DNA from: Plazaster borealis
Taxonomy: Eukaryota > Echinodermata > Asteroidea > Forcipulatida > Labidiasteridae
Direction: 5' to 3'
Assembly (NCBI GenBank): GCA_021014325.1
Contig: CM037471.1
Span: 17,194,818-17,258,817, forward strand
DNA: 64,000 nucleotides
Numbering within the stretch: position 1 is the stretch's first letter; the number at the start of each line of letters is the position of its first letter. Position numbers and translations under genes: made by a program. This document shows, one piece after another, positions 10,460 to 22,452 of this stretch. The notes beneath the pieces are model-generated. The model saw only the letters and a program-made list of their open reading frames with translations, searched no databases and had not been told where the DNA came from.

Positions 10460-11700
10460 GAGGGGATGGCAACCAACAAGGGACAGTGGTTTGATTTGAA
10501 AGGGAAAGACAAAGCACTGCCACAATCACGTAATTTGTCTGTCAATTGGTAAATTAACCAAATTATAAAAAACCTAATTTATTAAGCCAACAAATATGAT
10601 TAAATTACCCAGCAGTAAACAACAGCTGGTAAACAACACACTTAAAAGAAAACTTTGAAAACATGCACAAAAAAACCTTTTAACCTACTGAACAAATGTG
10701 ACAGCATGTGCTGACAACGTACCGGACTCAAACTTGTCCCATTTAGATGCCGCGTTTGAGGGATTTTAAACAAAAACATTAATTGAACTTGCCAAACTCG
10801 CCTTCTAGTTCAAGTTTCAATTTCAACTCATAAAAACTATTCACAAACCCAAGTTTGCATAACCTTCCTCCGCCATCCTTTTCATTATCGAAATGGGAAT
10901 ATAAAAAAAATGTCTTCGAGACATCATCACGGTCATTTAGCCTATACTATTAACTTTCATCTAACTTTCATCAAAAACCCGAACACCTAGTGTTTGTAAT
11001 TTTACAAACACTACATTTCTAGTTGTATTTATGTCACAATTCCCACATGAACTGTGAGCATTTTGGTGTAAATTTCCTAAACTTTGGTTGACCAGGGTGT
11101 ACACAGACTGCGCATGCGAAGAACTCTTATTTGATGCAAAATATTTACTCCATTACTGTAGAACTCTTGCAGCGAAATGGCGTCTGATAATATGACACAA
11201 CATTCTTTAACGCAGGGCGCAAATGAGCTGAGGTTACCCAGCTTAAATGCAGCGTTGCACAACCTACCAGAGGGTTCTATATTGTTTTGCCCGGGAGCTT
11301 TTAACTCTGTCCACTGTCCTTTCTCTGTGGTGTGAACAGGAGGAGGCATGAGAGAAGCAATATGAGAACAATAATACAATTGGGCTTACATACATGTACT
11401 AACTACTCTACACACATCATTACTTTGGAAACTTTACGGCAAGTATGTATACGTAAATTGCTTTCGGGCGGTAATCATTGTTTTATTTTTGAATAACATT
11501 TGAAAATGGTTTTAGTCTCCAAACTGTCAAAAGTTGTGTGTAACATTTATTAGACCAATAGCAGCAGAAGAATTCCATGTGCTTTCTGCACCATTTTATT
11601 ATTTTTTTCACTACGGATGAGGTTTTGGTCCAGTTAGTGTTGGAGATTTCTGCACCCTAGTCTTAAAAAAAGTCAGGCCCAAAACCATTCAGCCCGAACA
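10460..11700. other. Unassigned noncoding stretch
   Basis: No supported gene. A short palindrome AGTGTTTGTAATTTTACAAACACT lies at 10990-11013, directly after an isolated CCCGAACACCT that resembles the arm of the recurring hairpin family. Confidence 0.5.
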
Positions 11701-12090
11701 ACTCTTTGCTAATCGATTGGGGGGTTTTTTCTTTCCTTTTTTTTTCCTTTTCTTCTTCTTCTCAGAGTTTGTTGTCTGCAAGCAAACGCTTAGTTGCAAA
11801 ACTTATATCAACTTGAAACTTTACATGTCGGTAGACTATAACTTGTAGATGATGCTTAAAGTTGTTTCGTCATGGTGACGTCATCAGTTGTTGAAAAACA
11901 ATAAATCAAAGTTTATTAGGCCTATTTAAAAAAATCATAACTCAAGAATTAAAGAAGCTACATGTATTTCAGCAATCTATATTTATTTCATCATCGGATA
12001 GGTCTGTTAAAATGAAGCAAACGCTAACACAAAGTGTGACCCCATTTGACCTTGACCCCAGGCTCAAAATGTAAGTTGAACATTTCGTTA
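11700..12090 (-). repeat. Composite repeat family, block 3 (inverted)
   Basis: Shows TTCTTCTTCTTCTCAG (11751-11766), GTCATGGTGACGTCATCAG (11869-11887) and one diverged 149-bp unit ending in AAGTGTGACCCCATTTGACCTTGAC (about 12026-12055), all in the reverse orientation relative to 1740-2400. Noncoding. Confidence 0.7.
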
Positions 12091-12499
12091 GTAATAGCCT
12101 GCAGAAGTACGCGGCTGGCTGTTCCACTCCATTGATCAGTAGGTCCAAATCACAGTAAGCATATATTGCTTTTCAAAATGATTCTTTATTTAATGCACAG
12201 TTATGTTATAAAGTTTTCCGTTAATCATCAAGTGGTGATGTTGGTGACGTTTTTAAAACTAAGGATTGTTATAGTTTGATCGTCGAATGAAGAGATAAAA
12301 TTGGGCAATTGGAAACGGGTATGAATCGCTGTGTCACTTGTCAGAAATGGTCAGATTGATGAATGTTTTCCGTCAACTCTGTATTATGACATGCATTTTT
12401 AAAAACCCTTCGCTGAAGGTTTTCCTTAGAAGGTTTCGTTTATAAGTTGTTCACTTCAAAAACAGTATGTGCACCTTCCGCTAGCTTTTTCTTGCGTAA

Positions 12500-12600
12500 T
12501 TTCCCTACTCTGATATTTTGTATTATGCGCCCTCGATTAGGCTGGTCGTGGAGAGAGCGCAATATAAATTCAATAAATTATTGGTATTATTATATACATG
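12500..12600 (+). repeat. LINE or SINE 3' tail relic
   Basis: GAGAGCGCAATATAAATTC followed by AATAAATTATTGGTATTATTAT resembles the 3' ends of CR1-like elements, which finish in a short A/T microsatellite. No body of the element is recognisable upstream. Confidence 0.4.
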
Positions 12601-13630
12601 TAATGATGAAATGTTTTAGGTCTTGATTTTTTTTTTTTTTTAACAGTTTCAGCTTCACTTGATTTTCCTTGAGTCATACTTTCTTTATAATTGTTTTTCC
12701 TTTTTCAGGGCCATTCTTTGGAATTTGAAACTTTTTTGAAAAAAATCAAGTTGATGATATTAACTTTTTGTCATTTGTTTTTAAGAAAGCACTGCTTAAA
12801 GTTACTTCTTTTTTTTTTTACAAACGGCCATCCCTAATTTGCAAAAATTAACATTTAATATTAAAAATATCATTTTTATCCCTAAAATAACTGAGGAATA
12901 TTCACCATGCACTTTTATCAAATAAACAATTACATGTACCTGTTTTGATGAGTGATTTTGACTTGAATTAGATACATTTCAAACCAAACATGAATTATTT
13001 TATCTAAGAATTAGTCAGTAATTAACAAAGAAATTAACGATTTTCTACATTGTGTATGTCACACATGTAACTGAAATATGGATGAAGTTTGTACTAATGA
13101 TTTTAAAAGCACTGTTTTAATAATGTTCAAATTTTGTGTCAAAGCTAGTTTTTCCAGGCCTAATTGTATACATGTACCAAACAGAATGCACATTAAGTTC
13201 ACACACTATTAATTAATGACCTTAATTAATGTGTCACACAGTTAACTGGTTACGTGTGTGACTTCTGGGTTAGGTGTGTGACATGCATTACTAATATGCA
13301 TGCCCCTCAATACACAATTCATGCGCCGTGTATCGGTATGCACACCCAGGTGAACAAGGTATGTATACAATTATGAACATGAAGCATGCTTACCCACAAA
13401 TTATTCATATTATGCAAAACTTTTGTCCAATGATATCACAGAGAAATAACTGTGTGAACAGAATGTTGCCGTGTCAGGCTGTCGTACATGTATGTTTACT
13501 CCATCAGAGATATTTTGACAGCAATTGCACTGACCAATGATGTGCCAGCTAATAGCTGTACTGTATTTCATTATTAAAGCTATTATGTTCATATTTGAGC
13601 ATCTGATAGATCAATACAGGGGCAACATAC
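12600..13630. other. Unassigned noncoding stretch
   Basis: AT-rich DNA. TTAATTAATG-type words and the phrase GTGTGTGACxT recur at 13180-13290. No supported gene. Confidence 0.5.
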
Positions 13631-13834
13631 CGGAAGGTAAAAGTTTGCCTTTGTTTTTCTTCTTAATTTTTTTTTTTTCAGAATTAAATAGGCCTGCAGC
13701 ATAACTCAAGATTGAAATTGAATTGAACATTAAAACTCATCAGACAATCGACCCTTAACACCAAGACGTCACAAACTTGATGATGTCATGATGACGTCAT
13801 CGGGTATCAAGTTACAATAATAATAAAAAAAATA

Positions 13835-13867
<33 letters not shown>

Positions 13868-14370
13868 ATAAATCATAACTCATGAACCACATGTTGAAAT
13901 TTTATAATCAATACGCCATCAGAAAGTTCCGTTAAAGTTCAACAAACGGTACACAGACTATGACCCCATTTGACCTTGACTTCAGGTTCAAACCGGAAGT
14001 TGAAAAATTCATATCTCAAGAACTACTTATACTTTAGTCACAGTTCTTACATCAGGTTGTATGCCATTCATCCTTCGCAAACTTATCCAAAAGGATGTTA
14101 GCAATTTGACCTTAACTTCTCGTCGAAATCGGACGTTAACGCTCACGTATTTATTTGCCGCATTAAAAACCACATGAAAAGAACTGCAATGAATCTAATC
14201 CAGCAGCACGTGCTGGCTGTTGCGCTCCATTGATCACGGGGATCAAAGTCCATCAAACCTGCACATACTGTAGTCTAGTCTCTGTTCAAGGTTCATGCAA
14301 CCTAATTTGGCATTACGCATTGTTAGTCTCTAAAACAGCCTTCCAAAACAGCCTTCCATCGTGTGCATTT
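13630..14370 (-). repeat. Composite repeat family, block 4 (inverted)
   Basis: Contains ACCGGAAGGTAAAAGTTTGCC (13630), GATGTCATGATGACGTCATC (13781-13800), an AATAAT microsatellite (13813-13860) and a 149-bp-type unit with TGACCTTGACTTCAGGTTC and AACCGGAAGTTG (13970-14002). A segment with the GTCTAGTCTCTGTTCAAGG and GTTAGTCTCTAAAACAGCC phrases is the reverse complement of 1195-1270. Noncoding. Confidence 0.75.
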
Positions 14371-14845
14371 TTTGACTTTTGCAAAAGCGTACATTGAAGT
14401 TTGCTAGCCGCCACGAAACAGTAACAGCACCACTCGCCATGACGTCATCAAGCATCACATGCCGTCAACTTTAAGGTGCACTTTACAAAGATTTATGTTT
14501 AAACATGATTTAATCTTTCCCATCAAAAATTTTTAACAAAATTGTTCATAATACACCACTACAATGTCAAGAAATTAATTTAGAATATTTGGAATATTAA
14601 AAAAAATATTTACGTCCAGAAAATGAGAAACTACCCAAATTCCTCCACGACTAGTCCCCATTGAGCCAAATACAATGGTAAACAGTGGTTGCAGCCTGTC
14701 CATTCATGTAAGCCACATTTGTAACACAACTTGGGAAAAGATTTGAGATTAACCCCCAGAAACAGTTCCATTTAAGTGACTTGTAAATGAAACTTTAAGT
14801 CACAGATTTAGAACTTTTCCTCTTATCATCACTACTGATACTCAC
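14370..14845. other. Probable intron or intergenic DNA
   Basis: Lies downstream, on the minus strand, of the tubulin exon and should be its first intron if the gene is intact. A minus-strand frame around 14640-14770 contains a Cys-rich CYKCGLHEWTGCNHC run, without splice borders I can support. Confidence 0.4.
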
Positions 14846-14976
14846 CTCTGACTTTGCAGATGACCGACTGTTTTGTAAAACTCTTTGACAATCTGGTTAC
14901 CACACTGTCCAACTGGCAAAAAGACTGAAGACATACCAAGGTCATATGCATGTAGGCAAAAATAGCCACCCTGTAC
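14846..14976 (-). CDS. First coding exon of a tubulin-family gene
   Basis: On the minus strand, an acceptor CTTTAATACAG precedes the exon and a strong donor GTGAGTATC follows it. Translation starts at ATG 14934-14932 and reads MSSVFLPVGQCGNQIVKEFY. GQCGNQI is the tubulin N-terminal nucleotide-binding loop, and the Met lies 7 residues before it, close to the usual spacing. The coding part is 89 nt (29 codons plus two bases). The residues after GQCGNQI differ from alpha and beta tubulins, so a divergent class (delta, epsilon or zeta) is likelier; I cannot tell which. The frame is open upstream to the exon edge, so the start rests on family length. The rest of the gene should lie at lower coordinates or be missing; I found no second exon. 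Confidence 0.75.
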
Positions 14977-14989
14977 CTGTATTAAAGAC

Positions 14990-16010
14990 AGAACAATTTT
15001 TAATTACTGGTAATTCTCTACCTTTGGAAAACATAATTCCATAAAGGTTACATTAATATCATTACCGATGCGATCATGTAACTAAGCAGGTATGCACAAG
15101 TACTCACATGACACACATTATGTTTCAGATTATTGTTTTGATTTGTTTTTGAAACTGTGGGTGGGTCAGTCAAAGAGAATTAACTAAAAATCAATTTTCA
15201 ATAAAAAAAATTGGTTTAATTACTTAAAAAGACCAAAAGTAAAATATATAAATAAAAGTATTCAAAATGCCTCTTTTAGATCATCTGATACATTTCTGTT
15301 GTCATCGTTCAACCTCGTCTTGAAAGTGTACTTCATTCCATTGGTGTACAGAAAAATATTTTACAAAACTTTATTCCTCTTTTTTGTCAACTCTGAAGAC
15401 ATGTCTGATTATGCAGTGAAGCTCGGAAAATCTTTTGGAATGTCCTGAGCTTCATTTGAGTTGAGGCACCACTTTGTCCTTCAGTAGGATTACATTGGGT
15501 AGTCTGTCAATTCTTTTAAATTCTGAAATTGGGTGGGCGGATGGGTCATAACAATTTCTTTTTAAATTCGAACATTGGCTGTTCAAAGGGGCCAGATTTT
15601 TCAACATTTTCAAGGTCACACACAAAGTACAACAAAGGGGGGTCAGAGGCTGTGTAAGACTTTAGAAAGTGTTTAAAAATAATAATATTTCTACAGAAGA
15701 ATAAACAGGGGGAAACTTAGATCTTTATCAAGCAATGTTGATTATGCTGTGGCAGTGTGTTACTAATACTAACTGACTATTTATGAACATTTAGGCTAAA
15801 TTGTTACACTTGTACATTTATATGTAGGCCTATGTATTGCACATTGATACTGACATGTCCACAAAACATGAGGATACATGTAAGTACTACTTTCAGGGAA
15901 GGGTTTTACAAGAAGCTAAGATCCGTATTTTCTCACCCATTGATTATTCTAACTCATTGTTGTACGGTGCCAGAGAAGTAGATCTCAGACATGTGCACAT
16001 TTTGTGTTTG
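14990..16010. other. Probable 5' flank or intron of the tubulin gene
   Basis: No coding signal or repeat family recognised in this AT-rich segment. Confidence 0.4.
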
Positions 16011-16019
16011 CATGTGCGC

Positions 16020-16130
16020 CAGAGATCAATTCTCATTAGCTCAATTACTCACTGCGCTTACTTCACTGGCTCTCCGTCAAAGAAAGAGTTGTGTTCAAAA
16101 TTCTTCTGTTTGAATTAAATCTTTCAACGT
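16020..16130 (+). pseudogene. Short LINE reverse-transcriptase C-terminal fragment
   Basis: One frame reads HWLSVKERVVFKILLF, matching the LHWLPVxxRIxFKIL motif common to CR1/L2-type LINE C-termini. It belongs to a different LINE from the adjoining copy at 16130-16962. Confidence 0.5.
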
Positions 16131-16962
16131 CAATGCATCCAAGAGATTCGACGTTGGACACAACAAAACTTCCTGAAGTTAAATGATGATAAAAGACAGA
16201 GTTCCTTCTATTTGGGTCATGTCAACAGTTAACAAAGGTTTCAGTGCCATACATTTCCATTGGTGATGCTCGGATAGCTCCCTCGCTGCAAGCTCGGAAC
16301 TTAAGGGTTATTTTTGATTCATCGATGACACTTCAACCACACATCAACAACATCGTTTGTCTGTCATCATATCACATCAGGAATATTGGTAAGATTCACA
16401 AGTACTAGGACAAAAGTGCCACTGAAAAGGTCATTCGTGCATTTGTTACTTCTCGTCTTGACAACGGCAATGCTCTTCTCTACAGTCTTCCTAACAACCA
16501 GATTTCCCATCTTCAACGCCTCCAAAATACCGCTGCCCGCATTGTGACACTGTCTAGAAAATCCTGTTCTATCACCCCCATTCTGAAACAACTACACTGG
16601 CTCCCTACATGTATCTCTCAACGAATCATCTTCAAGCTGATGCTCATTGTCCACACAGCACTTAATGGCAAGTGCTCCCCACTATATTTCTAAACTACTT
16701 CTTTACACTCCATCAAGGAATCTTTGATTAAGTTCCATGCTTCTCCTCATTGAACCCAAGTCTCGACACTCATGGGGTGACAGGTCTTTTTCTTCAGCTG
16801 CGCCACGCATCTAGAACTCTCTACCACTTAATTCAAGGACTAATTTTGTTGTGTCTGTTTGTTTTTTGTGGGGTTTTTTGTGGGCTTTTTTTGTTTTTTA
16901 CTGCGCCTTGAACACCCAGCAGGGTGGATATAGTGCGCATTACAAGTCTTATTATTATTATT
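16130..16962 (+). mobile_element. 5'-truncated CR1 LINE (same family as 32263-35740)
   Basis: Nearly identical to 34840-35740, from ATGCATCCAAGAGATTCGAC through the RT C-terminal domain (STEKVIHAF-type region, LHWLP, RNLRSSS, LIEPKSRHSWGDRSFSSAAP) to the 3'UTR CGCCTTGAACACCCAGCAGG and an ATT microsatellite. The ORF is broken by small indels, for example an extra A near 16193 and ACATGT inserted near 16608. About 50 bases between CTTAATTCAAGG and the ORF end are missing compared with the longer copy. 5' truncation is typical of target-primed reverse transcription. Confidence 0.9.
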
Positions 16963-18645
16963 AGGTGTTCGTGCAATATGAGCACGAACACATCTTTGTT
17001 TTTGTTCTGTTTTTTTTTTTCTTCTCCATCTTCTTCTTCTTCTTCTTCTTCTTCCCTGGAACTCTTCTGTAGAACATAACTCATGATTGAAACTGAATTG
17101 AACCTTGAAACTCATCAGACAATTGAACCTCAATATGAAGACGGCACAGAGTTGATGACGTCACGATGACGTCATCAGGTGTCGAATTACAAGGGTTTTA
17201 AAGTTGAAAAATGACCATTTGCTATTGGCTGTATCTCCTTGAATTTGAAAGCTGTGATGTTCATAATTGAGCATCGGATAGATCAAGACTTGGGCAACAT
17301 TTCAAAAGTTAACGCAAAAATCGTATGACCTTTGCTTCCGGTCGTACCGGAAGGTCAAAGTTTGCCTTTGTTTGTTTTTCTTTAAAAAATGAATTTCGGG
17401 GCATAACTCAAGATTAAAATTGAATTGAACATTGAAACTCACCAGATAATTGGACCTCAATATCAAGACGACACGAACTTGATGATGTCATGATGACGTA
17501 ATCAGGTATTGAATTACAATGAGTCAAAGTTTAATATTTGTAAACAAATCATAACTCTTGAACCACATATTGGATTTTTACAATATACATCATCGGATAG
17601 GTCGTTAAACGTTCAACAAACGCTACACAAAGTATGACCCCATTTGACCTTGACTTCCGGTTCAAACCGGAATTTGAAAAATTCACAAAATTCGTATCTC
17701 AAAACCTACTTATCACTTCAGCATAATTTTTGCATCAGGTTGTAGAACGTTGAGCCTGCTCAAACTTTTGCACAGAAATAACACCATTTTGACATTTACA
17801 TCTTGTCTTAAAACCACAGGCATTATAAAGCGCACGTTTGTGTTGACCCACTTTGATAACGCGGGATAGTGTAACAGCACGTGTACAGATACATATACAT
17901 TGAACATGTAGTTCAGTTAACATCAACTACATGTAGAAATACATTTAGCATCGCTGCATGTTACCTTGTATAATTATTGCGCACCCCGGCATAAAGATAA
18001 TCCATGTAATACTTGAAAAATTCGTAACTCTTGAGCCACACATTGGATTTTTACAATCTATACATCATCTGAAAGGTCTTTTTAAAACCTAACATACGAT
18101 ACACTTATTGTGACCCCGTTTGACCCTGACTTCCGGTTCAAAGCGGAAGTTGAAATTTAATGTTTCAAAATTCATAATTCCTGAACCACACAATGGATTT
18201 TTACAATCTATACATCATTGGACAAGTATGTAACAACTTAACAAACGATATACAGAATTTGACCCCAATTGACCTTTACTTCCTGTTCAAACCAGATGAT
18301 GAAATTTAATATTTGAAAAAAATCAGAACTCCTGAACCACACATTGGATTTTTATCATCTATACATCATCAGAAAGGGCTCCAAAGATTTAAGAAACGCT
18401 ACACACTGTGACCTCATTTGACCTTGACTTCCGGTTCAAACCGGAAAGTGAAAGTTAAGTTTTCAACAAATTGTTGGAGGTTTACAATCCATACACCATC
18501 TAAAACGTCTTCATAAACTAAACGCGCTACACAAAATGTGACCCCTATTTGACCTTGACTTCCGGTCAAAACCGGAAGTTGATGTTAATTTATTTTGAAA
18601 AATTCATAACTCCTGAACCAGGAATTGGATTGATAAGGTATAATG
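16963..18645 (-). repeat. Composite repeat family, block 5 (inverted, largest)
   Basis: Begins at the ATT tail of the CR1 copy with hairpin 16963-16992, a TTCTTC tract (17028-17055) and the GATGACGTCACGATGACGTCATCAG cluster (17154). After GCTTCCGGTCGTACCGGAAGG (17334) and a second palindromic cluster (17482), the 149-bp units follow: TTCCGGTTC-type blocks at 17655, 18131, 18280, 18429 and 18560. It mirrors 2160-4180 in reverse order, so the two are long inverted copies separated by about 13 kb. Confidence 0.8.
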
Positions 18646-18859
18646 ACCTATTCCTTCAATCACTCACCACGAACACTGTGTTTTTGTAGTAAACAAAAAT
18701 TCAGTGTCTAGTTATTATTATTATTAATCTCCAAGTTACATTTCTGACAATCTGACCTTATACAAAACGGTTGGACATGGAGGTCGCAGGGGGCTTTTCT
18801 CTTCTTCTGATGTCACCCGGTTGGTGTTTCTATGCCCCAAAAGGAAGGCCAGGGACAGT

Positions 18860-19085
18860 TCATGTTGTATTGTGGGACAAGCTGCCAGATGCTATCAGGG
18901 AAGCGGCATCCAATGTCACCTTCAAACGCCAACTCAAAATTCACCTATTTCGCAGCTTATGATCTGTTTGTTTTTATTCATTTTTTTCCTTTCTTTTTTG
19001 TTTATTTCTGTTGTTGATTGTGAGGCGCTGTGTTCTTTGTAAAGCGCCATATAAATGCCCTGTATTATTAATTATTATTTTTACT
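18860..19085 (+). pseudogene. LINE 3' end (RT C-terminus and tail)
   Basis: A short frame ends WDKLPDAIREAASNVTFKRQ then LKIHLFRSL and stop at 18962, the standard C-terminal motif of CR1/L2-like LINEs. The following 3'UTR ends with AAAGCGCCATATAAATGCCC and an ATTATT microsatellite (to about 19085). Everything upstream is missing. Confidence 0.75.
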
Positions 19086-19104
19086 ATCATTACATTTTTA
19101 TTAT

Positions 19105-19420
19105 GGTACGCAGAGGGAAGTCAGGCTTGTGGATCAAGCCAGTTCATCAACATTATCAAGAATCTCAAACTTAGTCAATCTGACATTCTTGTAAGTTTTG
19201 ACGTAGTCTCTCATTAACCTACCCACCAAAGAAGCATGCCTCACATACAAGTAAAGTCTCCAAGCGAACCTTTCCACAAAAGACTGCAGTCTCAATCCAG
19301 AACAGAATTATGACCTACTTCTGACTTGTGTTTCCTCCATTGTGGTGTGGCCCCATGACAAGACAGTTCTTTAAGATTTCCTCATTCACCATGGAGCAAG
19401 AGAACACCACCATCTTCTTT
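19105..19420 (+). pseudogene. Penelope-like RT fragment
   Basis: One frame gives SSQFINIIKNLKLSQSDILV followed by SFDVVS, matching the conserved Penelope-like RT stretch (NSxxFxxxIKxLxLxxxDxLVSFDVxSLFT). A shifted frame then reads PTKEACLTYK and PEQNYDLLLTCVSS, also expected downstream. Stops and frameshifts show decay. It directly follows the LINE tail. Confidence 0.65.
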
Positions 19421-19639
19421 TTAGATGGAAGTCACCTGCAAAGCAGATGGTACCCTCGTCAACACAGTACATCACTGCAAGCCCACACACACAACTTGCA
19501 ATAGTCCAAAACAATGAGTCATAGTCAAAACCTGGAAATAGCTCATACATATGTACAAGCTGATTTTTTCAGGATAGGTTCAGGAATGTGCGTAGAATAA
19601 CATACTAAAAGTCCCCAAAAATCCCCAAGAGCTCTTTCT

Positions 19640-20015
19640 GAAATCCAAGATGGCATCTAAAAAGGTCGCCATTTTCGAATCTTATCATCTATGAAACCAG
19701 ACATGCTGTAAATACAAATAAAGTGTCTTTACATGTTTTGAGGCACAAAGAATCCAATAGGATCAAAATTAAGAGATTTTTGAACTCATAAGTATCTAAA
19801 ACCAAGACGGCTGCCATTTTCAAATCTTATCATAGTCACGCAACCAGACATGCTGTACAAATAAAGTGTCTAAACATATGTTTTGAGGCACAAGGAATCT
19901 ATGTAGAATGATTATTTTGAGAGTTTTGAACTCATAGGCTAAGTATCTAAAACAAAGATGGCATCTGAAATGGCGTCCAAAATGGCTGCCATTTTCAATT
20001 TTACCATAAATTTGT
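19640..20015 (+). repeat. Tandem repeat of about 160 bp
   Basis: Two full units and a partial: CCAAGATGGCATCTxAAAAxG..GCCATTTTC, CTTATCATxxATGxAACCAGACATGCTGTA, AATAAAGTGTCT, ATGTTTTGAGGCACAA, GAACTCATAxGTATCTAAAAC. The phrase recurs at about 19630-19660, 19800-19820 and 19955-19995. Noncoding. Confidence 0.75.
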
Positions 20016-21070
20016 TCCATTCTTGTGATCGATATCCCCATTCTGTTCAGGTAGAGTATTGCCATCTATTCTTGAAAAGGAGATGTAAGTGCAGTACGAA
20101 TGATGCTTTCTGCAGTCAGTGGTTTTTTTGCTATTGTAGCTGAAATGACAAACTCAGGGAACTGCTACCAATTTCCGGTTGGTATGAGATGATGTGGCAG
20201 TATTAATTAAATGATTCAAAGTTGCTGGCCCCATAGAGCTTAAGATAGGCAACTCAGAATGTGAGACCCGCTGAGCCAGAGACCAAACTAGCGCTGGACA
20301 ATAATTATCGACAATTTTGACTAGCGATATATCGTCGGGTAAATATCGCCGATATGACAATATATCGCAAAGATTTTTGAAAATTAAAAATGCCCTATAA
20401 AATTGGATAACAATGACTCAATCGAATGCAGAAAACAGTTTCACCACACAGGGAGGAAATGAGCAATTAATTATTAACAAACAAGACGTAACTGTAAATG
20501 GATACAAACCACGGAGTAAAATCACTGCATCCATATTCCATGAACACCACCTTACATTTTTGTGTGCTTTTTATCACTGGTTCGCCGACTCAATTAATTC
20601 ATGGTTTCTACATGTTTCTACCTCCACGATTGGATGTTGCGATTTCTAAAAGCTGGTGCCTCGATTTTTATTCCGATTCACTTACGAATACACGTGTATG
20701 TATTACGCCGTACCTTCATCCCCTGATCCATGGTAAAGTATAGCACGCTAGGAATGATGGTGGCAGATAGCACATCGGCGTGATGGATACTATGGGATGG
20801 CAGCGTTGATGAGAAGCATTCATAAATATTCAACAACGATCGAGTGCGTTTCTGCCAATCGGAAATCAGCCAATCAGTCTGTGCCACAACACGCTAGATG
20901 CTTTCTGCTATACCATGAAGAAAGACCACCATGGCTAGATAGGAAGACGTTAACAGAGTCTTCAGTTTCCTTCTTGTCAGTGTAGAGTGTCATGATCCAA
21001 TCCATACAGAATTTGAACTCCCAACTCTGGATTCCGGTTTCGCAGCATCCAGCCAAACATGAAGCCAATT
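20015..21070. other. Unassigned, mostly degraded sequence
   Basis: A GATATATCG-rich segment (20320-20372) with several short self-complementary words suggests a transposon terminus. No gene can be supported before the DIRS-like remnant. Confidence 0.4.
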
Positions 21071-21985
21071 GTTTCAGAATTGGGGTTCATACAGTAATAA
21101 ACAAAGATGAATCTTTGCCATTTACCTCCACCAGGCCAACCTTTTCGGAGCAGACCTTTAACGAGGTCTAGCTTTCCACAGAGGAGCACATTCAAAACCT
21201 ACTGAGAGTGCATCTCTCTGTACGAGTTGCCCCGGCTGTAGCCTGACTACGCCTCCTGCGCCTTATGGCCAGCATTGTGGACTTCCTCTCATGGTGCAGA
21301 TTGCAGATGCACCCTTACAACTTCATTTGCTGACACGTTTCTACCCGTGCATCTACCACATTTGGTTACCAGTTCCAGTTTTTGATCTGGCCTGATCTCA
21401 CCTTGGTGGCAGCATTGGTCAAATCTTTGCACCGGACTGGTCATCCCCCCCCAAACAGATGCTTTAAACAGTAGCTGGGGCACACTTGGAAGCAAGCTCG
21501 ACATCAGGGACTTGGTCCTAGAAAGAGAATCACTTCCACATCAAGTCCTTGCTTGGCAGTGTACCGGGCATTGAGGCCCTTCCACAGAACTGTCACAGGG
21601 TCCGACAGGGAACACTATTCTTGTCAAATCAGAAAACTCAACAGTCGTCTCTACATAAACCGACTCATTTGTGTACAAGACAAACGACATAGTCCTCTAA
21701 GCAGTTCACCTTGCAGGGAGAATCATGGCGGATGCTCTGTCCAGAGGAAAAGTCCTCCCTACAGAATGGTCTCTCAACCAAGCAGTCATTCAACGATCTT
21801 CCAGAGACTTGACTGTCCGCACATAGACCTCTCCGCCTCAGCCATCGACAACAAACTCTTTTGTGCTCGGAACCGAGATCTGAACGCTTGGGCACTTGGG
21901 AAAACATGTTGTGTATGCCTTCCCCCAATCTCTCTCCTGAGAGTATTGACAAATATCGTGAGGGAATGTTGCAGAGTGATCCTCA
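21070..21985 (+). pseudogene. DIRS-like retrotransposon remnant (RT end, RNase H region)
   Basis: Pieces in changing frames follow the DIRS-type pol order: LGFI..TKMNLCHLPPPG (21083-21130), SLWWQH-like PWWQHWSNLCTGLVIPPPNR (21402-21460), LAVYRALRPFHRTVTG (21550-21600), ADALSRGKVLPTEWSLNQAV (21730-21790), then SVLGTEI-like and YAFPxISLLRVLTNIVRECC, CRVILIAPFW, PCQPWL (21915-22020). The order and the final LIAPFWPxQPW motif are what I expect of DIRS1-like pol. No tyrosine recombinase is recognised downstream. Many stops and frameshifts. Confidence 0.7.
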
Positions 21986-22452
21986 TAGCCCCATTCTGGC
22001 CATGCCAGCCCTGGTTACAGAGTGATTTATAGCCCCATTCTGGCCACAAAAGAACTGGTTGCCGAGTGATTCTCATACATTGTAGCCCCGTTCTGGCCAT
22101 GCCAGCACTGGTTACAGAGTGATCCTCATACACTGTAGCCCCATTCTGGCCATGCCACCCCTGGTTACAGAGTGATCCTCAATCATAGCCTCATTCTGGC
22201 CACGCCAGCACTGGTTGCAGAGTGATTTTCATAGCCCCATTCTGGCCACGCCAGCACTGGTTGCAGAGAGATTCTCATAGCCCCATACTGGCCTAGTTGT
22301 GGTAATCATAACCCTCCATCTTCGATCCTCCCGACCGTCGGGAGGATGGAGGGTTACGATTATCGCAACTAATACTGGCCATGCCAGCACTGGTTGCACT
22401 TGCAGAGAGATCCTCATAGCCCCATTCTGGCTGTGCCAGCCCTGGTTTGAAA
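21965..22452 (+). repeat. Minisatellite derived from DIRS coding sequence
   Basis: About eight irregular units of roughly 50-62 bp, each containing AGAGTGATCCTCATAGCCCC and ATTCTGGCCATGCCAGCxCTGGTT. The first unit is continuous with the upstream pol frame and encodes RVILIAPFWPCQPWLQ; the last (22412-22452) encodes ILIAPFWLCQPWFE and rejoins downstream pol. One unit is interrupted at 22300-22372 by a hairpin, CCTCCATCTTCGATCCTCCC facing GGGAGGATGGAGGG. Confidence 0.85.
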
